Of a stretch of DNA of 64,000 nucleotides, positions 57,634-64,000 are shown one piece after another. The stretch lies in NCBI RefSeq assembly GCF_004343505.1, contig NZ_SLXU01000002.1:234368-298367 (forward strand), given 5' to 3'. Source of the stretch: Rhodovulum bhavnagarense (GTDB taxonomy: Bacteria; Pseudomonadota; Alphaproteobacteria; Rhodobacterales; Rhodobacteraceae). Each line of letters opens with the position of its first letter. Position 1 is the first letter of the stretch. The notes under the pieces were generated by a model. It was not told the DNA's origin. It saw nothing but the letters and a program-made list of their open reading frames with translations, and searched no databases. A program made the translations under genes and the position numbers.

Positions 57634-59067
57634 ATGGATTTCGGATTCACGACAGCGGCCTATGTGGTTTCGGCCGTGCTCTTCATCCTCGCGCTAGGCG
57701 GGCTTTCGGGCCAGGAAAGTGCCAAGCGCGCGATCTGGTACGGCATTGTCGGCATGGCGTTGGCGGTGGTTGCGACCCTTATCGGCCCCGGACAGGGCCT
57801 GTGGATGCTTTCGCTGATCATGATCGCGGGCGGCGCGTTTATCGGTTACCAGCTCGCGACACGGGTGCAGATGACCCAGATGCCAGAGCTTGTGGCGATC
57901 ATGCACTCGCTGGTCGGTCTGGCGGCGGTATTCGTCGGGTTCAATGCCGAGTTCGAGTTGAACCGGGTGCTGGTCATGGACGAGGCCGCACGCGAAGCCT
58001 TGACCGGCTTTGCCGCGATCCTCGCCCACAAGACGCCTGTCGAAATCAACATCTTGCGCGTCGAACTGGTGCTGGGCGTCTGGATCGGGGCGGTGACCTT
58101 TACCGGCTCTGTCATTGCCTATGGCAAGCTGGCGGGCCGGGTGGATTCCGTGGCGAAAAAGCTGCCGGGCGGGCATATCCTGAACGCCGCCGCGGCGATC
58201 TTGTCGGTGGTCATGGCGGTCTGGTTCTTCAATGGCGGCGGGTTCGTTGCGCTGTTGGTGCTGACGCTGCTGGCGCTGTTTATCGGCTATCACCTGATCA
58301 TGGGGATCGGCGGCGCAGACATGCCGGTCGTGGTCTCGATGCTCAACTCCTACTCGGGCTGGGCCGCCGCGGCGATCGGCTTCAGCCTCGGCAATGACCT
58401 GCTGATCGTGGTCGGCGCGCTGGTGGGGTCGTCTGGTGCGATCCTCAGCTATATCATGTGCAAGGCGATGAACCGCAGCTTTGTCAGCGTGATCCTGGGC
58501 GGCTTCGGCGGCGCCAGCGGTCCCGCGGCCGAGGTCGAAGGCGAGATGATCGCCATCGATGCCGATGGTGTTGCCAGCGCGCTGGAGGATGCCGACAGCG
58601 TGATCATCGTGCCGGGCTACGGCATGGCGGTGGCGCAGGCGCAAAATTCGGTCTCGATGCTGACCGATCACCTGCGCAAGCAGGGCAAGAGTGTGCGTTT
58701 TGCCATCCACCCGGTCGCGGGACGTCTGCCGGGGCATATGAACGTTCTGCTGGCCGAGGCCAAGGTGCCCTATGACATCGTGCTTGAGATGGACGAAATC
58801 AACGAGGATTTCCCATCGACCGACGTCGCTATCGTGATCGGGTCCAACGACATCGTGAACCCGGCCGCGCAGGATGATCCGAACTCGCCCATCGCGGGCA
58901 TGCCCGTGCTGGAAGTCTGGAAGGCAAAGCAGGTCTTTGTCATGAAGCGCGGAAAGGGCACTGGCTATTCGGGTATCGAGAACCCGCTTTTCTTCAAGGA
59001 GAATACGCGGATGTTCTATGGTGATGCGCGCGAGAGCCTGGACAGGTTGCTGTCGCTGATGCGCTGA
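57634..59067 (+). CDS. pntB: NAD(P) transhydrogenase subunit beta
   Basis: Membrane subunit binding NADP(H), 477 residues. About nine N-terminal helices, then the NADP domain with [51 protein letters not shown] and [19 protein letters not shown] 57634 has GGGGTGGAG upstream. It starts 16 nt after pntA. Confidence 0.96.
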   Translation: MDFGFTTAAYVVSAVLFILALGGLSGQESAKRAIWYGIVGMALAVVATLIGPGQGLWMLSLIMIAGGAFIGYQLATRVQMTQMPELVAIMHSLVGLAAVFVGFNAEFELNRVLVMDEAAREALTGFAAILAHKTPVEINILRVELVLGVWIGAVTFTGSVIAYGKLAGRVDSVAKKLPGGHILNAAAAILSVVMAVWFFNGGGFVALLVLTLLALFIGYHLIMGIGGADMPVVVSMLNSYSGWAAAAIGFSLGNDLLIVVGALVGSSGAILSYIMCKAMNRSFVSVILGGFGGASGPAAEVEGEMIAIDADGVASALEDADSVIIVPGYGMAVAQAQNSVSMLTDHLRKQGKSVRFAIHPVAGRLPGHMNVLLAEAKVPYDIVLEMDEINEDFPSTDVAIVIGSNDIVNPAAQDDPNSPIAGMPVLEVWKAKQVFVMKRGKGTGYSGIENPLFFKENTRMFYGDARESLDRLLSLMR

Positions 59068-59090
59068 GGCTGGCCCTTTCGTGTTTGCGG

Positions 59091-59116
59091 CGCCCCGCCC
59101 GGCCGGCGGGGCGTTT
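59091..59116 (+). terminator. Intrinsic terminator after pntAB
   Basis: CGCCCCGCC (59091-59099) pairs perfectly with GGCGGGGCG (59105-59113) around CGGCC, followed by TTT. It lies 24 nt after the pntB stop. Confidence 0.75.
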
Positions 59117-59173
59117 GCATTTCCAGGCCATGGTGTCGCGCGAGTGTGGCGCATGTTCCTTGCCCGGCCGTTT

Positions 59174-59219
59174 CCGGCCCGTTGCTGGCCGGGGCAGGGG
59201 TATTTGAGCCAAGAAGAAG
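59174..59219 (+). repeat. Dispersed hairpin + TATTTGG element, copy 7
   Basis: A 6-bp hairpin CCGGCC/GGCCGG (59174-59179 with 59187-59192) is followed after 4 nt by GGGGTATTTG-AGCCAAGAAGAAG (59197-59219). It is downstream of the pntAB terminator, in the same orientation. Confidence 0.7.
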
Positions 59220-59335
59220 CAGGGGCGCGAGATTCCGGTCACTTGCGGGATCTTGACTGCCAGGCGCGCCTCGTCGCGTTTACAATCGGCGCGTATGCGC
59301 TAGTCCTTGACTGGACCCGGACAAAGAGGCGGCAC

Positions 59336-60622
59336 ATGAGCCCGATCGAAGATCATCCGCTGCGTTACATGCTGACCAACGAGTTGCACGCGCGCCCCTT
59401 TCCCTCGCTCAAGACTCCGTGCCACGCGGCATTCCTGGCACTCAAGCAGCCCAGGGACGCGGCCAGCCGTGACCGGGATGCGGACCGGGCGCATGTCGTG
59501 GACCTTTTGGACCGGTTCGGCGCCCAGCACCCCAAGCCGGGAGATACCCATTTCTTCGGGGACATGGGGCGGCACCAGATCAAGTGGGAAAGCCATGCCG
59601 AGTTCGTGACCTACACGATCTTCACGCCCGGCGTGGCCGCACGTCCCTTTGACCCGGCGGCCTTCGAGGTGTTTCCCGAGGATTGGCTGGAAAATGCGCC
59701 GGGGATGCGGTTGACCTCGGCGCTGATCCGGGTGGAGCAGTTGCGCGATGGACGCGAGGATATCGGAGAGCGCCTGGCCGAGTGGTTCGTTCCCGACAGT
59801 TTGACGGCGTCTACCATCCTGGACGATGCGGGCGTGATGGCCACCGATTTCCGTATCGATTCCGGCGGGCATATGCGCTTTGCGGTTTTCGCGCGGCCGG
59901 GCACTGGCGAGAGGCGGGTAGGCCGGATCGTGCAGCGCCTGACCGAGATCGAGACCTACAAGGCAATGTCGATGCTGGGCCTGCCCCGAGCGCGGCATTT
60001 GTCCGCGCGGCTGGGCGAACTGGATCCGCAACTGAGCGAACTGGTGGGCGAGATGACAACCGGTCATCGTCAGCCCGAAGAGACGTTGAAGGGGCTTTTG
60101 GCGGTGTCGGCGGAACTGGAAAGCCTGCTGGCTCAATCGGCCTTCCGGTTCTCGGCCACGCGCGCCTACGAGGCGCTGGTGCAACAGCGCATCGAGGTTC
60201 TGCGCGAGCAGCGCTTTGGGTATCGCCAGACTTTCAGCGAATTCATGATGCGCCGCTACGAACCCTCGATGCGCACTGTGCGGGCGACCGAGACGCAGTT
60301 GCATTCGATGGTGGATCGCGCGGCGCGGGCGGCGACGCTGTTGCAGACCCAGGTGGACGTCGAACGTTCGGCCCAGAACCAGAGGGTTTTGGAGAGCATG
60401 GATCGCCGCGCAGATATGCAGTTGCGCCTGCAACGCACGGTCGAGGGGCTGTCGGTGGTGGCGATCAGCTATTACGCGGTCAGCCTTGTGTCTTACATGG
60501 TCTATCCTCTGGCCGATCGGTTGGCGCTGTCCAAGGGGCTGTTGACCGCGCTTGTCACGCCTGCCGTTGTGTTCGGGGTTTGGCTGATGATCCGACGGAT
60601 TCGCCGCTCGATGGGGCATTGA
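59336..60622 (+). CDS. DUF3422 family membrane-anchored protein
   Basis: A 428-residue protein of unknown function. The N-terminal RYMLTNELHARPFPSL is the typical DUF3422 start. A soluble domain covers about 300 residues, then a helical coiled-coil stretch (IEVLREQRFGYRQTFSEFM ... DVERSAQNQRVLESMDRR) and two C-terminal transmembrane helices (about 370-420). ATG 59336 has AAGAGG upstream. It is common in alphaproteobacteria. Confidence 0.87.
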   Translation: MSPIEDHPLRYMLTNELHARPFPSLKTPCHAAFLALKQPRDAASRDRDADRAHVVDLLDRFGAQHPKPGDTHFFGDMGRHQIKWESHAEFVTYTIFTPGVAARPFDPAAFEVFPEDWLENAPGMRLTSALIRVEQLRDGREDIGERLAEWFVPDSLTASTILDDAGVMATDFRIDSGGHMRFAVFARPGTGERRVGRIVQRLTEIETYKAMSMLGLPRARHLSARLGELDPQLSELVGEMTTGHRQPEETLKGLLAVSAELESLLAQSAFRFSATRAYEALVQQRIEVLREQRFGYRQTFSEFMMRRYEPSMRTVRATETQLHSMVDRAARAATLLQTQVDVERSAQNQRVLESMDRRADMQLRLQRTVEGLSVVAISYYAVSLVSYMVYPLADRLALSKGLLTALVTPAVVFGVWLMIRRIRRSMGH

Positions 60623-60708
60623 GCGGGGCGGGGGTGCGCGCGTGGCCCATGCGCGCCGGTTTCGAACTGACAGGGCACAGGCGACTGGACGTTGGCCCGG
60701 CACCGAGG

Positions 60709-61875
60709 CTAGGACGCGAGATGGGCGAGCAGGCGGTTCATGAATGTCTCGCCCTGCCTGAACTGGTCTAGCGAGATGTATTCATTGGGCTGATGCGCCT
60801 GGGCGATGTCGCCGGGGCCGCAGATCACGGTCGAAAAGCCCGCCTGCTGGAACTGCCCCGCCTCGGTGGCGTAGCTGACAACATGAAGGGCATTGTCGCC
60901 TGTCAGGCGACGGGCAAGCGCCTCGGCGGGGTTGTCGGGCCGAGGTTGCAGGGCGGGTACATCGAAAGTGGGCGTGCTTTCGATCCGGGTTGCGGGGTGG
61001 ATGGCCTGCATCCGGGCCTCTGCACGGGCGCGTTCGTTTTCCCAGGCCTCGCGCCAGCGCTCAGTGCCCTCGCCGGGCAGGCAGCGCATGTCCAGCCCGA
61101 AGGCGCAGGTGGCGGCGGTGATGTTATGGGCGGTGCCCCCCCGCACCTGGCCCACGTGAAGCGTCGTCCAGGGCGGGTCGAACAGGGCGTCATCGTCCAG
61201 GGGCGCACGGGCGCGGTTTTCCCCGTTGCGGTCATTGGCCCAGTCGATCAGGGCCGCGGCCTCCATCACCGCCGAGACGCCTTTGTGCATGAGCGAGGAA
61301 TGCACCTCGTGGCCGGTCACGCGCACGTCGAAGCCGATCGTGCCCTTGTGGCCGGTGACGACCTTCATCGCCGAGGGTTCGCCCACGATCACTGATTGTG
61401 CCCTCGGAAAACCCGCCGCGCGCATGTGATCGATCATCGCGGGTGCGCCCAGGCAGCCGACCTCTTCGTCATGGGACAGGGCCAGTTGCAACGGGGATGA
61501 TACGCCCTCGATCCGTGCGCGTACCAATGCCCAGATCGCCAGCGCGTTGAACCCCTTCATGTCGCAGGTGCCGCGACCGTAAAGACGGCCATTCCGTTCC
61601 ACGACAGTCCATGGGTCGGTGGCCCAGTCCTGGCCTGCGACCGGCACGACGTCGGTATGCCCCGATAACAGCACGCCACCCGGTGTCTCAGGGCCGGCAT
61701 GGGCATAAAGGCTGGCCTTGTCGCGGGCGGCATTCCAGACGCGGGTCACCGGGATGGCAAAACTTGCGAGGTAGCCCTCGACCCAGTCGATCAGCGCCAG
61801 GTTGCTTTCGCTGCTGACCGTGGGAAAAGAGACAAGCTTTTCAAGCAGATTTCTCGGGGGCAGGGGTGTGGCCAT
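60709..61875 (-). CDS. argE: Acetylornithine deacetylase (M20 family)
   Basis: Zinc hydrolase freeing ornithine from N-acetylornithine in arginine synthesis. 388 residues with metal ligands in LLSGHTDVVPVAG, GRGTCDMKGFNA, SHDEEVGCLGAP and GDIAQAHQPNEYI. Sequence agrees best with ArgE but related M20 deacylases share these motifs. ATG 61875 is preferred; a GTG at 61902 would add 9 residues. Confidence 0.87.
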   Translation of the reverse strand: MATPLPPRNLLEKLVSFPTVSSESNLALIDWVEGYLASFAIPVTRVWNAARDKASLYAHAGPETPGGVLLSGHTDVVPVAGQDWATDPWTVVERNGRLYGRGTCDMKGFNALAIWALVRARIEGVSSPLQLALSHDEEVGCLGAPAMIDHMRAAGFPRAQSVIVGEPSAMKVVTGHKGTIGFDVRVTGHEVHSSLMHKGVSAVMEAAALIDWANDRNGENRARAPLDDDALFDPPWTTLHVGQVRGGTAHNITAATCAFGLDMRCLPGEGTERWREAWENERARAEARMQAIHPATRIESTPTFDVPALQPRPDNPAEALARRLTGDNALHVVSYATEAGQFQQAGFSTVICGPGDIAQAHQPNEYISLDQFRQGETFMNRLLAHLAS

Positions 61876-61936
61876 GAAAAGGTCCGGTTTGGTGGGTGAC
61901 ACGGTTGGAATGGGCGGCGGGGCCGGTCAAGTCGGC

Positions 61937-62950
61937 CTAGCCGCCCGTGTGGCTCATGTGGCGGCTGACCTGCCCATCGGCGCGTTGGCGCGAATAGTCG
62001 AAATCGTGGCCCTTGGGCTTGTCCGCGACGGCGTCCCGGATCGCCGCCACCAGGGGCGCGTCGTCATCGGGCGCGGCGCGCAGGGGCGCGCGCAGATCGG
62101 CGCGGTCCTCTTGCCCCAGGCAGGTATAGATTTCGCCTGTGCAGGTAACCCGCACGCGATTGCAGCTTTCGCAAAAATTGTGCGAAAGCGGCGTGATAAA
62201 ACCGATCTTTTGCCCTGTCTCGGTCAGCCGGACATAGCGTGCGGGCCCGCCCGTGCGCTCGGCGAGATCCAGCAGGCAATAGCGTTCGGCCAGCCGGGCG
62301 CGCACATCCTTCAGCGACCAATACTGGTCGATCCGCTGTTCGTTGCCCAAATCGCCCATCGGCATGACTTCGATAAAGGTCAGGTCCATGCCGCGGGCCG
62401 CACACCACGCGACAAGGGCGAACAACTCGTCCTCGTTGAACCCTTTCAAAGCGACGGTGTTGATCTTGACCCGAAGCCCCGCCGCCTGTGCCGCGTCGAG
62501 ACCGCGCATGACCTGGTCCAGCCGGCCCCAGCGCGTGACGCGGGCGAATTTGTCGTTGTCGAGAGTGTCGAGGCTGACATTCACCCGGCGCACGCCCGCC
62601 GCGTAGAGACCCGAGGCGAATTTTTCCAGCTGCGAGCCGTTCGTGGTCAACGTCAGTTCCTCGAGCGTGCCGTTGTCGAGGTGCCGCCCCATCGCGTTGA
62701 AAAAGGTCATGATATCGCGGCGCACCAGCGGCTCCCCCCCCGTGATGCGCAACTTGCGCACGCCTAGCCGGATAAAGGCGCTGCACAGGCGATCCAGTTC
62801 CTCCAATGTCAGCAAGTCGCGCTTTGGCAGGAAGGTCATGTTTTCTGCCATGCAATAGACGCACCGGAAATCGCAGCGGTCAGTCACCGATACGCGCAGA
62901 TAGGTTATGGCGCGGGCAAAGGGGTCGACCAGGGGGGTGTGCTGCATCAT
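61937..62950 (-). CDS. moaA: GTP 3',8-cyclase MoaA
   Basis: Radical SAM enzyme making the first intermediate of molybdenum cofactor. 337 residues. The N-terminal cluster is [12 protein letters not shown] (CxxxCxxC), [12 protein letters not shown] binds SAM, the C-terminal cluster lies in [19 protein letters not shown], and the protein ends in Gly-Gly as required for activity. Other moa genes are not in the window. Confidence 0.96.
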   Translation of the reverse strand: MMQHTPLVDPFARAITYLRVSVTDRCDFRCVYCMAENMTFLPKRDLLTLEELDRLCSAFIRLGVRKLRITGGEPLVRRDIMTFFNAMGRHLDNGTLEELTLTTNGSQLEKFASGLYAAGVRRVNVSLDTLDNDKFARVTRWGRLDQVMRGLDAAQAAGLRVKINTVALKGFNEDELFALVAWCAARGMDLTFIEVMPMGDLGNEQRIDQYWSLKDVRARLAERYCLLDLAERTGGPARYVRLTETGQKIGFITPLSHNFCESCNRVRVTCTGEIYTCLGQEDRADLRAPLRAAPDDDAPLVAAIRDAVADKPKGHDFDYSRQRADGQVSRHMSHTGG

Positions 62951-63014
62951 GTCGCAGAAGGTAGGCGGCGCCCGGCCCGGCCGCAAGCCGCTTTCGCCGC
63001 GGGGGGACCGCAGG

Positions 63015-63695
63015 TTAGTCGAACAACCGCGTCACCTCTTTGCGGGTCGTGGACGACATCTCTGGGCCATGCGCGGTGATAAAGTTCCAAACGGCGTCGG
63101 GGTCGCGTCGCCACAGATCGCGCAGCCACGATGAAATGGCCTGTTGAATGGCCCGGTCGGGGTCGGCCGCATAGCCGGCTGCCCATCCCGTAACGCGCGC
63201 GCGTATCGCAAGGTCGGCAGGCTTGGGGTGAACCATCCTGGCCCAGGGCAAGGTCATCGCCAAGGCGGCGCGCCTGGTCCACACATGCGATGCGCAGGTC
63301 CATGCCTCGACCTCGTCCAGCCGCGCGGGATCGGCGACCAGCCGCTTTTGCCCTGCGGCCGCCAAGGCGTCGGCGATGGCGCGGTCATCGACCGAGGGCA
63401 TCCATTCGACGATCAGCCGCCACGCGCCCTCGTCTCGGGGACGGATGCGCGCCTGTGTCAAGAGCTTGGCCGCCACGATCCGGGATTCGTGCAGGTCGCT
63501 TTCCCAAAGTGCCCGGGCCAGCGCGAGGCGTTCGTCCAGATCACAGCCCTGTCGCCAGGTCCGGGCAAGATCGTCGAGTACGGATTTGGCGATGCCGAGA
63601 GTGACCCGCGTGGATTTGTGCTGCTTGGCCCTGCTGGTGTTTTTCTGCACATCGCCCAGGGCAAGGAGCACCTCGATCGCGGCCTGGGGTGTCAT
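63015..63695 (-). CDS. AlkD-like DNA alkylation repair protein
   Basis: A 226-residue all-helical HEAT-repeat protein of the AlkD/AlkC type DNA glycosylase superfamily: [53 protein letters not shown] and [17 protein letters not shown]. AlkD removes 3- and 7-methylpurines; activity here is inferred. The ATG overlaps the glmS stop by 4 nt. Confidence 0.8.
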   Translation of the reverse strand: MTPQAAIEVLLALGDVQKNTSRAKQHKSTRVTLGIAKSVLDDLARTWRQGCDLDERLALARALWESDLHESRIVAAKLLTQARIRPRDEGAWRLIVEWMPSVDDRAIADALAAAGQKRLVADPARLDEVEAWTCASHVWTRRAALAMTLPWARMVHPKPADLAIRARVTGWAAGYAADPDRAIQQAISSWLRDLWRRDPDAVWNFITAHGPEMSSTTRKEVTRLFD

Positions 63696-64000
63696 TCCAC
63701 GGTTACGGATTTTGCAAGGTTTCGGGGTTGATCGACATCGGTGCCCTTCGCCACGGCGGTGTGATAGGCCAAAAGCTGGGCAGGCAACGCGTAGAGGATC
63801 GGGGCGAACATGTCGGGGGCCTCGGGCATGACCAGCGTCTGCCAGACCCCGTGCCCGGCCTCGGCTGCGCCGCGGGCATCGGTGATCAACACCACCTTGC
63901 CGCCGCGGGCCATGACCTCTTGCATGTTCGACACCGTCTTGTCGAACAGCCGGTCATGGGGGGCCAGAACGATCACCGGCACGGTCTTGTCCACCAGCGC
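63692..64000 (-). CDS. glmS: Glutamine:fructose-6-phosphate aminotransferase, C-terminal part (partial)
   Basis: The last ~102 residues of GlmS, which makes glucosamine-6-phosphate for UDP-GlcNAc (peptidoglycan and lipid A). The end of the second SIS domain is seen: VIVLAPHDRLFDKTVSNM, PILYALPAQLLAYHTAV, and the universal tail [18 protein letters not shown]. The rest of the gene is beyond the right edge. Confidence 0.95.
   Translation of the reverse strand, partial: ALVDKTVPVIVLAPHDRLFDKTVSNMQEVMARGGKVVLITDARGAAEAGHGVWQTLVMPEAPDMFAPILYALPAQLLAYHTAVAKGTDVDQPRNLAKSVTVE

Overview
The window is a high-GC stretch of an alphaproteobacterial chromosome, almost certainly from a member of the Rhodobacteraceae (Rhodobacter/roseobacter group). 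The evidence is a complete alphaproteobacterial division and cell wall (dcw) cluster ending in ftsQ-ftsA-ftsZ-lpxC-bamD-recN, an aerobic CobS/CobT cobaltochelatase pair, DUF3422, DUF2256 and DUF4177 proteins, two Hint-domain proteins, and two small-RNA loci of types I know from Rhodobacter sphaeroides. No tRNA, rRNA, CRISPR array, intact insertion sequence or prophage was seen.

Layout. 1-6.1 kb: 5' part of pyruvate carboxylase (minus), uvrD behind a LexA-like box, a Hint-domain protein behind a near-perfect sigma-54 promoter, two tandem structured RNAs on the minus strand, and an Mrp/ApbC Fe-S carrier. 6.1-32.5 kb: the dcw cluster, all on the plus strand and often with 4-base stop/start overlaps: a long leader with an UpsM-like sRNA, mraZ, rsmH, ftsL, ftsI, murE, murF, mraY, a small membrane protein, murD, a PLP decarboxylase, ftsW, murG, murC, an APC permease, murB, ddl, ftsQ, ftsA, ftsZ, terminator, lpxC, bamD, recN. 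The small membrane protein, decarboxylase and permease are not classical dcw members. 32.5-48.2 kb: mostly minus-strand housekeeping genes (FAD-linked oxidase, DUF427, Xaa-Pro aminopeptidase, cobT, cobS, J-domain protein, DUF4177, gatB, acyltransferase, pepN), with a plus-strand ClC channel and bolA. 48.3-64 kb: photolyase, DUF2256 and a gamma-glutamyl hydrolase; a 1035-residue RTX/PA14/Hint protein; a GNAT protein; rhodanese and isoprenylcysteine methyltransferase; pntAB with terminator; DUF3422; argE; moaA; an AlkD-like gene; and the 3' end of glmS.

The most noteworthy signals are non-coding. (1) Four stem-loops at 4581-4758, each showing CCTCCTCCC in the loop on the minus strand, are organised as two two-hairpin units that resemble the cuckoo/CcsR sRNA family. 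(2) The leader before mraZ has an RpoH-like promoter and a strong terminator about 220 nt apart, as expected for UpsM. (3) GAAC-N7-GAAC type LexA boxes overlap the predicted promoters of uvrD and of the photolyase; the photolyase mRNA may be leaderless. (4) Seven copies of a dispersed intergenic element, in most cases a variable hairpin followed by a near-invariant TATTTGGNCCAAGAAGAAG motif, lie between genes across the window.
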